Below are positions 55,522 to 63,456 of a stretch of DNA of 64,000 bases, in pieces. The DNA is from Prevotella melaninogenica (GTDB taxonomy: Bacteria; Bacteroidota; Bacteroidia; Bacteroidales; Bacteroidaceae). The translations under genes and the position numbers were made by a program. The notes below the pieces were generated by a model, which was not told the DNA's origin, searched no databases, and saw only the letters and a program-made list of their open reading frames with translations. The DNA lies in assembly GCF_003609775.1 (NCBI RefSeq), contig NZ_AP018049.1:1054001-1118000 (forward strand), written 5' to 3'. Each line of letters opens with the position of its first letter. Position 1 is the stretch's first letter.

Positions 55522-56574
55522 ATGGAAAGTGCAAAGAAGTATTTGTTGGGAATGACACTTGGCGAACTGAAAGAGGTTGCTAAGTCGCTCGGAATGCCAG
55601 CTTTTACAGGCGGACAGATAGCCAAATGGCTCTATACACAGCATGTGAAAAGTATTGACGAGATGACTAACATCTCTAAAGCAAACAGAGAGAAACTGGC
55701 TGCTGAATATGCTGTTGGCTGTAAAGAGCCTATTGATGCACAGCATTCTAAGGACGGAACCATCAAATACCTCTTCCCTACTGATAGTGGTAAGTTTGTT
55801 GAAACGGTGTATATACCCGATGAAGACCGTGCCACGCTCTGTGTTTCTTCACAAGTAGGATGTAAGATGAACTGCCTCTTCTGTCAGACAGGAAAGCAGG
55901 GTTTCGAAGGTAGCCTTTCGGCTACAGACATACTCAATCAGATTTATTCCCTCCCTGAACGTGACAAACTGACGAATATCGTCTTCATGGGTCAGGGCGA
56001 ACCAATGGATAATCTTGACAACGTACTGCGTACCACAGAGATTATGACAGCTGATTTCGGTTACGGATGGTCACCAAAACGCATCACTGTGAGCAGTGTG
56101 GGTGTCAAAGGAAAGCTCAAACGATTCCTCGATGAGAGCGACTGCCACGTTGCTATCAGTATGCACACCCCTCTACACGACCAGCGTTCGGAGTTGATGC
56201 CAGCAGAAAGAGGAATGTCTATTGATAGTATTATCGAGTTACTCCGCAATTATGATTTCTCGCATCAACGCCGCTTGTCATTCGAATATATTGTCTTCAA
56301 GGACTTTAATGACAGCGAGAAGCATGCGAAAGCCATCGTAGAACTACTCAAAGGATTAGACTGTCGAATGAATCTTATTCGCTTCCATCCTATCCCAAAT
56401 ATCCCATTGCAGGGTGTTGATGACAAGAAAATGGAGAAATTCAGAAACTATCTGACACAACATGGAGTCTTCACAACTATCCGTGCCAGTCGTGGACAGG
56501 ATATCTTTGCAGCCTGCGGTCTGCTCTCAACAGCAAAGAAGATTGAAGAAGAAAGAGGAAGAGGGAAAAAGTAA
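55522..56574 (+). CDS. rlmN: 23S rRNA / tRNA adenine-C2 methyltransferase
   Basis: 350 residues from the ATG at 55522; a TTG four codons earlier is in frame. Radical-SAM enzyme with the C-x3-C-x2-C cluster in VGCKMNCLFCQTGKQGF and the methyl-carrier Cys region FAACGLLS near the end. Methylates A2503 of 23S rRNA and A37 of some tRNAs. The last 15 residues are a highly charged tail (KKIEEERGRGKK). Confidence 0.97.
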   Translation: MESAKKYLLGMTLGELKEVAKSLGMPAFTGGQIAKWLYTQHVKSIDEMTNISKANREKLAAEYAVGCKEPIDAQHSKDGTIKYLFPTDSGKFVETVYIPDEDRATLCVSSQVGCKMNCLFCQTGKQGFEGSLSATDILNQIYSLPERDKLTNIVFMGQGEPMDNLDNVLRTTEIMTADFGYGWSPKRITVSSVGVKGKLKRFLDESDCHVAISMHTPLHDQRSELMPAERGMSIDSIIELLRNYDFSHQRRLSFEYIVFKDFNDSEKHAKAIVELLKGLDCRMNLIRFHPIPNIPLQGVDDKKMEKFRNYLTQHGVFTTIRASRGQDIFAACGLLSTAKKIEEERGRGKK

Positions 56575-56669
56575 AAAGAGTAAGATAAGAAAAAGTAAGA
56601 AGACTAAGAGACTACGCTTGAGAACCAAAAGGAAACGGAATATTACAAAATAATACAAGATATAATTAT

Positions 56670-57806
56670 ATGAACGATAATAAAAGAGTCCGCGTAGCGA
56701 TTACACACGGAGATACTAACGGCATTGGATATGAGCTTATCTTTAAGACCTTTGCCGAACCAGAGATGCTGGAGCTTTGTACGCCCATCGTCTATGGTTC
56801 ACCTAAAGTAGCCACCTACCACCGTAATGCACTCGACATTGAAGCTAACTTTACCATCATTAAAGATGCATCAGAGGCACAAGACGGACGACTCAACCTA
56901 CTCCCTGTATTTGACGACGAGATTAAGGTTGAATTGGGCGCAGCTTCAGAAGAGTCTGGTGTTGCAGGCTTGCGTGCTGTTGACAAAGCATTAGAGGACT
57001 ATCGTCAGGGTCTATTTGACGTTCTCGTTACAGCTCCTATTGACAATAACGAGCACTTCCACTTCAGTGGTCAGAGCAGATATATCGAAGATCACATGGA
57101 ATCAGAAGAGCAAGCATTATCTGTCTTGATTAATGACGGACTACGCGTTGCCCTTGCTACACGTAATCTCCCACTGCGTCAAGTAGCTGAGTCAATCTCA
57201 AAGGCAAGTATAATCAATAATGCGAGTGCACTCTTTAAGAGCCTTCGCCGTGACTTCCGCCTTTCTTGTCCACGCATTGCCGTGCTTGGCTTAAACCCTA
57301 AAGCTGGCGACAACGGCTTGTTAGGTTCTGAAGAGCATGAGATAATCTTGCCCGCTATTGACGAACTTGTTGAGAATGGCATACAAGCCTTTGGTCCTTA
57401 CCCTGCCGATACGTTCTTTGGGTGCAATAACACAGAGCATTTTGATGGTATCTTGGCAATGTATTACGAACAAGGGCTTGCTCCTTTCCGTACGCTTTCA
57501 GCGTCTCATGGCATCATTTACACAGCAGGATTACCACTCGTTCGCACTTCTGCAGAAATTCCTGATAGCCTTTCATTAGCTGGTAAGGGTATTGTTGATG
57601 AGCAACCATTCCGTCATGCAATCTACCTTGCTATCGACATCTTCCGCAATCGTGCAGAATATGATGCACCAATGGGCAATCCACTTCCAAAACTTTACAA
57701 GGAAAGAAGAGACGAAAGCGACAAGGTGCGCTTTGCTATTCCACGTAAGCGTGAGGATCGTATACTAAACAATGGCGAAAACCGTAATGCGAAGGAGACA
57801 CACTAA
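56670..57806 (+). CDS. pdxA: 4-hydroxythreonine-4-phosphate dehydrogenase
   Basis: 378 residues, a little longer than the usual 330. VAITHGDTNGIGYELIFKTF, VTAPIDNNEHFHFSGQSRYIEDHM with metal His, VLGLNPKAGDNGLLGSEEHEIILPAI and HGIIYTAGLPLVRTSAEI. It makes the pyridoxine precursor in the DXP-dependent vitamin B6 pathway. The tail (EDRILNNGENRNAKETH) is extra. Confidence 0.95.
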   Translation: MNDNKRVRVAITHGDTNGIGYELIFKTFAEPEMLELCTPIVYGSPKVATYHRNALDIEANFTIIKDASEAQDGRLNLLPVFDDEIKVELGAASEESGVAGLRAVDKALEDYRQGLFDVLVTAPIDNNEHFHFSGQSRYIEDHMESEEQALSVLINDGLRVALATRNLPLRQVAESISKASIINNASALFKSLRRDFRLSCPRIAVLGLNPKAGDNGLLGSEEHEIILPAIDELVENGIQAFGPYPADTFFGCNNTEHFDGILAMYYEQGLAPFRTLSASHGIIYTAGLPLVRTSAEIPDSLSLAGKGIVDEQPFRHAIYLAIDIFRNRAEYDAPMGNPLPKLYKERRDESDKVRFAIPRKREDRILNNGENRNAKETH

Positions 57807-57853
57807 TTGTGTCTTCCTTCATTCTTAATAATGAATCTTGATAGAGAAGACTT

Positions 57854-58855
57854 ATGAACAAAAAGTTTCAGAACATCTTCTTCACTTTTGGCTTGGTTGT
57901 ACTCTGTATTATGGTGTACAACCTTGACTTTGCTGATGCATGGCAGAAAATCCAGCATGCAGGCTACTGGTTCTTTGCTGTAGTTATACTATGGGCATTC
58001 CTATACATATTTAATACAGCTGCTTGGCTTACAATTATACGCAGTCAGACACAAGATGCTGAGGAGAGAAAGAAGGTTTCATTCTTTTGGCTCTATAAGG
58101 TTACTGTATCAGGCTTTGCGCTTAACTACGCTACTCCCGGAGGACTAATGGGTGGTGAACCATATCGTATCATGGAATTGACACCGAAGATTGGAGCAGA
58201 ACGTGCTACATCTTCTGTCGTCCTTTATGCCATGACACATATCTTTAGTCATTTCTGGTTTTGGCTTATTTCTATCTTTCTTTATATCCTTACACAGCCT
58301 ATCAATCTCATGATGGGTGTAATGTTAGCAGTAGTCTTTGCCTTCTGTGTATCTGCAATTTGGTTCTTCCTCACTGGGTATAAGAAAGGGTTAGCAGTCC
58401 GTGTAATGAACCTTGTTCGCCATATACCTTTTATAAAAAGGTGGGCAGAACCCTTTGTTGCCAATCATAAAGAAGAACTCGACAGGATTGACACACAGAT
58501 AGCATCACTCCATAACCAAAATCCTCGAACCTTCCTCACTGTTGTTCTGCTTGAATTGTCTTGTAGAATTTGTAGTGCTTTAGAGATATTCTTCATTCTT
58601 TTGGTATTGCTACCATCTGTCAATTACTTTGATTGTATTCTCATCCTTGCCTTTACCTCTCTTTTTGCCAATATGCTCTTCTTCATGCCGCTACAATTAG
58701 GTGGTCGCGAAGGAGGCTTCCTCATGTCTATAAAAGGCTTAGGACTCACACTCGAAGCAGGTATCTTTGTCGCGCTACTTGTCCGTATACGTGAACTTAT
58801 TTGGACAGCTATTGGCTTGTTACTTATCAAGTTGGACAGGAAGAAAAACAAGTAA
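57854..58855 (+). CDS. LPG-synthase/flippase-type membrane protein
   Basis: 333 residues, about eight membrane helices. FALNYATPGGLMGGEPYRIMELTPKIGAERATSSVVLYAM is the hallmark loop of the lysylphosphatidylglycerol-synthase transmembrane family (PF03706), which in MprF forms the flippase half. No synthase domain. Likely handles a lipid or lipid-linked sugar at the inner membrane; substrate unknown. Confidence 0.82.
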   Translation: MNKKFQNIFFTFGLVVLCIMVYNLDFADAWQKIQHAGYWFFAVVILWAFLYIFNTAAWLTIIRSQTQDAEERKKVSFFWLYKVTVSGFALNYATPGGLMGGEPYRIMELTPKIGAERATSSVVLYAMTHIFSHFWFWLISIFLYILTQPINLMMGVMLAVVFAFCVSAIWFFLTGYKKGLAVRVMNLVRHIPFIKRWAEPFVANHKEELDRIDTQIASLHNQNPRTFLTVVLLELSCRICSALEIFFILLVLLPSVNYFDCILILAFTSLFANMLFFMPLQLGGREGGFLMSIKGLGLTLEAGIFVALLVRIRELIWTAIGLLLIKLDRKKNK

Positions 58856-58890
58856 TCAACACTCGATAGATTTATACACTGCAAATTATT

Positions 58891-58964
58891 TTCATGTAAA
58901 TAATTATTTTTCTTCATGAAAAGAAACAATTATGTTCACGAAAATAAATATTTCTTTTCATGAA
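58891..58964. repeat. 22-bp phased array, TTCATGAA family, copy 2
   Basis: TTCATGTA (58891), TTCATGAA (58913), TTCACGAA (58935) and TTCATGAA (58957) are exactly 22 bp apart. The spacers are A/T-rich (AATAATTATTTTTC-like). It lies between the membrane-protein gene and the sigma-54 activator gene, 120 bp before the latter. Confidence 0.9.
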
Positions 58965-59085
58965 AATAATTCAAAACAAGTTGCTTTGTTCCATCTGAGG
59001 ATAGCAGAGAAAGACAGAAAGAAAGTTGTTAAAGTCTGCCAAAGTTGCAGATTTTTCAAATAAAATAGGTAAATTTGTCAGTTAA

Positions 59086-60327
59086 ATGAATACAACAGAA
59101 TTACAGAAAACCAAACAACGATATAACATTGTCGGTAACAACGACGAACTGAATCGTGCTTTGGATGTTGCCTTACAGGTAGCACCCACAGATTTGTCTG
59201 TGTTGATTATCGGTGAGAGCGGTGTTGGTAAAGAGATTATCCCACGTGTAATCCACGACAACTCTCCTCGTCGCCGTGAGAAATACTTTGCTATCAACTG
59301 TGGTTCTATCCCAGAAGGAACCATTGACAGTGAGCTTTTCGGACACGAGAAGGGTTCTTTCACGGGAGCTATTGGCGAGAGTGAGGGCTATTTCGGTATA
59401 GCCAACAAGGGAACGATTTTCCTCGATGAGGTGGGTGAACTTCCTTTAGCTACACAGGCTCGACTGCTTCGTGTACTCGAAACAGGTGAATATATCCGTG
59501 TTGGAGGTCAGGAAATCCGTAAGACAAACGTACGTATCGTAGCTGCTACTAACGTCAACATGCAGAAAGCTGTTAGCGAAGGCAAGTTCCGTGAGGATTT
59601 GTACTATCGACTTAACACGATTCCAATCAAGATGCCACCACTCCGTGATCGTGGCGAAGACATCGTGCTTCTCTTCCGCCTCTTTGCTATGCAGATGGCT
59701 GAGAAGTATCGTCTTCCAAAGATTACACTCACAGATGAAGCACGTCAAATTCTGTTACAGTACAAATGGCCTGGAAATGTTCGCCAATTAAAGAACATTA
59801 CCGAACAGATGTCTGTCCTAAGCGAGAAGCGTGAGATTGATGCAGAAACACTGTTACACTTCATCCCACGTGACCAAGACAGCACACAGCTCGCTACGAT
59901 ACAAAGCGGTGGTTCACACAGCTACGAGAGTGAACGTGAGATTCTCTACAAGATTCTCTATGAGTTGAGAGGTAATGTAAGCGATTTACGTCGTGACCTC
60001 AACAACGTTCGCAAACAATTAGAGGTAAGCAGACAACTAAATGGTGCGAGTGGATTCCAGCCTGCGCCATCAACAGTATCTAACCTTCCTGCCACCACAA
60101 ACAAACAGCCTATTACTCCGACAAGAACAATAGCACAGGTTGAAGACGCTGTGGCAGAAGAAATATCTGAACCAGAAACGCTTAACCTCAATGATATTGG
60201 AAAGCAACTGGTGGAAAAAGCCTTAGAACGTAACAATGGTAATCGAAAAAAGGCTGCATTAGAGTTAGGTATCAGCGACCGCACACTCTATCGCCGAATC
60301 AGGCAATACGGATTAGACAAAGATTAA
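59086..60327 (+). CDS. Sigma-54-dependent activator, Fis type
   Basis: 413 residues. AAA+ domain about 14-255: Walker A GESGVGKE (43-50), sigma-54 loop GSFTGA (90-95, usual GAFTGA), Walker B GTIFLDEV, and R-finger region RLNTIPIKMPPLRDR. A Pro/Thr/Ser-rich linker follows, then a Fis-type helix-turn-helix (GNRKKAALELGISDRTLYRRIRQYGL) at the end. No receiver or sensor domain. It activates sigma-54 promoters; it is followed by lptE and secG genes. Confidence 0.93.
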   Translation: MNTTELQKTKQRYNIVGNNDELNRALDVALQVAPTDLSVLIIGESGVGKEIIPRVIHDNSPRRREKYFAINCGSIPEGTIDSELFGHEKGSFTGAIGESEGYFGIANKGTIFLDEVGELPLATQARLLRVLETGEYIRVGGQEIRKTNVRIVAATNVNMQKAVSEGKFREDLYYRLNTIPIKMPPLRDRGEDIVLLFRLFAMQMAEKYRLPKITLTDEARQILLQYKWPGNVRQLKNITEQMSVLSEKREIDAETLLHFIPRDQDSTQLATIQSGGSHSYESEREILYKILYELRGNVSDLRRDLNNVRKQLEVSRQLNGASGFQPAPSTVSNLPATTNKQPITPTRTIAQVEDAVAEEISEPETLNLNDIGKQLVEKALERNNGNRKKAALELGISDRTLYRRIRQYGLDKD

Positions 60328-60366
60328 TATCAATAGACACAAAGGGAGCTACCCTCTTAGAAAACA

Positions 60367-60903
60367 ATGAAGATAGGAAAGAAATTCACATCTATTCACC
60401 CACTGAAATGGGGTGTGACAGCTATCTGCTTGCTCTTGCTGGCAGCTTGTAGTGTATCCTATAAATTTAATGGTGCAAGTATTGATTATAGTAAGGTGCG
60501 CACCATTCAGATTGCAGATTTCCCTATCCGCTCTACATACGTATGGGGACCAATGGGACCGATGTTCAACAATCAATTGAAAGATGTCTTTGCTAACCAC
60601 ACTCGCCTACAGCAAGTAAAGCGTAATGGTGACATGAAGATTGAAGGTGAAATCACACAGTATCAGCAACGTAATAAGAGCGTATCAAGTGAAGGATACT
60701 CTGCACAGACAGAACTTTCCATCACTGTTAACGTACGCTTTACGAACAATACAAACCATAGCGAGGACTTTGAACGTCAGTTCACAGCCACGGCAAGCTA
60801 TGAAACAGTCCGCAGTTTGAATTCTGTACAAGAGGAGCTCGTCACACAGATGGTGAAGGATCTTACCGACCAGATATTCAATGCAACTGTTGCTAACTGG
60901 TAA
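60367..60903 (+). CDS. lptE: LptE-family lipoprotein
   Basis: 178 residues. Lipoprotein signal CLLLLAACSVSYKFNGASIDY with the Cys at about 27, then IQIADFPIRSTYVWGPMGPMFNNQLKDVF and IEGEITQYQQRNKSVSSEGYSAQTELSITVNVRF, the pattern of Bacteroidota LptE. It plugs LptD in the outer membrane to insert lipopolysaccharide. It lies 39 bp after the sigma-54 activator. Confidence 0.87.
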   Translation: MKIGKKFTSIHPLKWGVTAICLLLLAACSVSYKFNGASIDYSKVRTIQIADFPIRSTYVWGPMGPMFNNQLKDVFANHTRLQQVKRNGDMKIEGEITQYQQRNKSVSSEGYSAQTELSITVNVRFTNNTNHSEDFERQFTATASYETVRSLNSVQEELVTQMVKDLTDQIFNATVANW

Positions 60904-60975
60904 TCATCTTACATCATCACTTTTAATTTCATTGACTAATATTCTTTATCACCCCTCATAAACGCCTATCACCCT

Positions 60976-61746
60976 ATGGATATAGCCAATCTTATTAATC
61001 ATCCGGAGAATCTAAACAAGGAGACCTTATACGATCTCCGGAGTATGCTTGCGCTTTATCCTTATTATCAGCCAGCTCGTATTCTGTTGTTGCAGAATCT
61101 CTTTCTGCTCCATGACCCCACTTTTGATGATGAGTTACGACGCGCAGCTGTATACATCTCTGACCGTCATATCCTCTTCAAACTCGTTGAAGATGCCCAC
61201 TATCAGCTAATTCCACAGCAGAAAAAAACAGATAAGCAGTCGGCAACTATCAACTCAGAAATGACTACTGGGCAAGATCAAGATCGTACAACATCGCTTA
61301 TCGACACCTTCTTGGAGCAAATCCCTGAGGATGGAGAGGCTACACAAGAAACGGAAGGAAGACGCAAGCCAACGCCTGCTGATGCCACAGTAGACTACGT
61401 TGCCTATCTATTGGAAAGCGAAAGTAAGCAAAATGAGCATGTTACTCCACAATTGAGAGGACAAGAACTTATCGACGATTTCATCTACAATGAAGGAGGT
61501 AAAATCACTTTACAAGACGAAACAGAGTACGAACCAGAAGAGAATGACCACAATGAAGCAGCTGAAAATGAAGATACTGGTTACTTCACTGAGACATTAG
61601 CACGAATTTATATAAAACAAGGTCGATATTCTAAGGCATTGGAAATTATTAGGCGATTAAATTTGGTATATCCGAAAAAAAATCGTTACTTTGCAGACCA
61701 AATACGATTTTTGGAGAAATTGATAATAAATAACAATAAAAAATAA
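60976..61746 (+). CDS. TPR-like protein between lptE and secG
   Basis: 256 residues, no signal. N-terminus DIANLINHPENLNKETLYDLRSMLALYPYYQPARILLLQNL is helical. The middle is acidic and polar (DETEYEPEENDHNEAAENED). A C-terminal TPR unit, TETLARIYIKQGRYSKALEIIRRLNLVYPKKNRYFADQIRFLEKL, closes it. It is adjacent to secG; function unknown. Confidence 0.65.
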   Translation: MDIANLINHPENLNKETLYDLRSMLALYPYYQPARILLLQNLFLLHDPTFDDELRRAAVYISDRHILFKLVEDAHYQLIPQQKKTDKQSATINSEMTTGQDQDRTTSLIDTFLEQIPEDGEATQETEGRRKPTPADATVDYVAYLLESESKQNEHVTPQLRGQELIDDFIYNEGGKITLQDETEYEPEENDHNEAAENEDTGYFTETLARIYIKQGRYSKALEIIRRLNLVYPKKNRYFADQIRFLEKLIINNNKK

Positions 61747-61755
61747 GACAAGAAA

Positions 61756-62127
61756 ATGTACACGTTATTCGTAATTCTTATCGTGATTGCAGCACTCTTG
61801 ATGATTGGCGTCGTTCTGATTCAAGAATCAAAGGGCGGTGGTCTTTCATCAAACTTCTCATCATCTAATGCTATCATGGGTGTTCGCAAGACTACAGACT
61901 TCGTAGAGAAGACTACATGGGGTTTAGCTATCGCAATGGTTGTTATCAGCGTAGCAAGTGCTTACGTTGCACCATCAGCAAGCACAGATGCAAGTGTTAT
62001 CGAGAAAGCTGCAGTACAGGACAATACAACAAACCCTAACAACTTGCCTAACTTCGGTGCAAGCCAGCAGAAGCAGGCTGCTCCAGCAGCACAGGCTCCA
62101 GCAACACCAGCAGCACCAGCAAAATAA
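61756..62127 (+). CDS. secG: Protein-export membrane protein SecG
   Basis: 123 residues: two membrane helices (LFVILIVIAALLMIGVVLIQ and WGLAIAMVVISVASAYVA) with the GGGLSSNFSSSNAIMGVRKTTDFVEKTTW loop between, as in SecG. A Gln/Ala/Pro-rich tail (about 95-123) is specific to this group. It speeds SecYEG translocation. Confidence 0.93.
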   Translation: MYTLFVILIVIAALLMIGVVLIQESKGGGLSSNFSSSNAIMGVRKTTDFVEKTTWGLAIAMVVISVASAYVAPSASTDASVIEKAAVQDNTTNPNNLPNFGASQQKQAAPAAQAPATPAAPAK

Positions 62128-62156
62128 GGGAAATAATAAAAAAAGTACGGGAAATA

Positions 62157-62188
62157 TTTGGTCAGTCCAAATAAAACCCGTACCTTTG
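62157..62188 (+). promoter_or_regulatory. Promoter of tRNA-His
   Basis: TTTG (62157-62160), exactly 20 bp, then TACCTTTG (62181-62188); the tRNA starts about 28 nt later. Confidence 0.8.
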
Positions 62189-62216
62189 CACTCGCTAAAA
62201 AGAAATAGCCAATATG

Positions 62217-62290
62217 GTGGATGTAGTTCAGTTGGTTAGAGCGTCAGATTGTGGTTCTGAATGTCGTGGGTTCGAATCCCACCACCCACC
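62217..62290 (+). tRNA. tRNA-His (GTG)
   Basis: 74 nt. Anticodon stem TCAGA/TCTGA around TTGTGGT (anticodon GTG), T-arm GTGGG-TTCGAAT-CCCAC, D-arm GTTC...GAGC and a preceding G at 62216 that can pair with C73, as in all tRNA-His. CCA is not encoded. The acceptor stem reads GTGGATG with CACCCAC, so base 5 (A) faces base 68 (C), a mismatch. Confidence 0.95.
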
Positions 62291-62301
62291 CTTCAAGAAT
62301 T

Positions 62302-62336
62302 AAGCGGAAGTCTTTAAAGACCTCCGCTTTTCTTTT
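62302..62336 (+). terminator. Terminator of tRNA-His
   Basis: AAGCGGA and TCCGCTT with inner GTCTTT/AAAGAC pairs, then TTCTTTTT. Confidence 0.9.
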
Positions 62337-62529
62337 TATATCATTCTATCTTATAAAACAGAAATTGAATAAGTGGCACATCTAAAAATCTTGCCTACAA
62401 ATAAGGATGTAATTTTCTTTGAGAATAAGCCTACTAATAAAACCAGGCTCGCTTACTTTTGATAGAATGGTCTTTTCTTAACGACAATTTATATTCATAT
62501 TTGCTATAAATTGCAAAGTGTTTAGTTCT

Positions 62530-62617
62530 TTGCACCATTAGTGTTGATGCTCCGCACATCTTGTGCTATTGGTCAGCACCACACGTGCGGAGCATCAACA
62601 CATCAGTTAAAGATAAA
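62530..62617. repeat. 22-bp phased array, CAC/GTG family, copy E
   Basis: Units start at 62530, 62552, 62574 and 62596. Units 1 and 3-4 face opposite ways, which yields a perfect 17-bp inverted repeat, GTGTTGATGCTCCGCAC and GTGCGGAGCATCAACAC, around a 27-nt loop with a GTGCT/AGCAC stem. It lies in the 570-bp gap after tRNA-His; no gene is seen in this gap. Confidence 0.9.
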
Positions 62618-62876
62618 TAATAAGACCCGTTAAGAGTATTATCATAGGTATATATAATAAAGCAATATAACCTTCTTATATAGGATGTGTTTTCATGCCG
62701 ATACCTTTTATTACTCATCTATATATCTGTTCTAACCGTAGTTATCGAACTCTCCTGCGGCTATAAGTAATCTTAGTTTTTCATTCTTATTCTCACCAGC
62801 TTTAGTCTATCACCCTATCCTTGTACATTCTACATACAAAAACAAAATAAGAGACAGTTGTTTACAGATTATTTCC

Positions 62877-62884
62877 TATATTTG
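62877..62884 (+). promoter_or_regulatory. Promoter -7 box of the unknown gene pair
   Basis: TATATTTG, 27 nt before the ATG at 62911. Confidence 0.55.
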
Positions 62885-62910
62885 CAAAAGAAAGAAAATA
62901 CCTAAACGGA

Positions 62911-63315
62911 ATGGATATATACATTATAAAAAAGAAGTTGGGAAGTAGAAAAGAATTAGGAAGGCACCTTGTAGAAATTGATGAAACCGTCAATACGCTC
63001 GGAGCCCTACTCTACATATTAACCCTACAAGGCCTAACAGAAGCGCAGACACCAAAAGAAAACTATGCGTTATCCGACAGTGAGATAGCTGCACAGGCTG
63101 AAGAAGGACGCATCCGCTTTGCAGAAAACTATGGCGAAAACAACGATACGATGGCAAAAGCGATGGAACGAACAAAGCAGGCATACGATGACGGTCTCTT
63201 CAGAGTATTCATCAACGGTGAAGAAATAACGGAATGGGATGCCCCTATCACCCTCTGCCAAGGAGCAGAAGTCGTCTTTCTCAGACTCACAATGCTCACA
63301 GGTCTTTATTTTTAA
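62911..63315 (+). CDS. Unrecognised 134-residue protein
   Basis: No known domain seen. N-terminus basic (MDIYIIKKKLGSRKELGRH), then a hydrophobic stretch NTLGALLYILTLQG, an acidic middle and VFLRLTMLTGLYF at the end. No signal peptide. It starts a plus-strand unit with the partial gene at 63457, which it precedes by 141 bp. Function unknown. Confidence 0.55.
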   Translation: MDIYIIKKKLGSRKELGRHLVEIDETVNTLGALLYILTLQGLTEAQTPKENYALSDSEIAAQAEEGRIRFAENYGENNDTMAKAMERTKQAYDDGLFRVFINGEEITEWDAPITLCQGAEVVFLRLTMLTGLYF

Positions 63316-63456
63316 GGTTAAACTTAGAGAGAAAATTGTGAGGGGAAAAAGTATTAGATTCAGCAAAGATCACTACTTTATAAGTCTTATTAACCAGCAA
63401 ATTCGCATTGACTGGAACACATTTACCATCTAAAAACTTATTGAAAGGAATAAAAT

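Noticed and set aside
26972..62617. Phased arrays as CRISPR
   Set aside because: The units are 22 bp with no constant repeat plus unique 30-bp spacer, and no cas genes are present.
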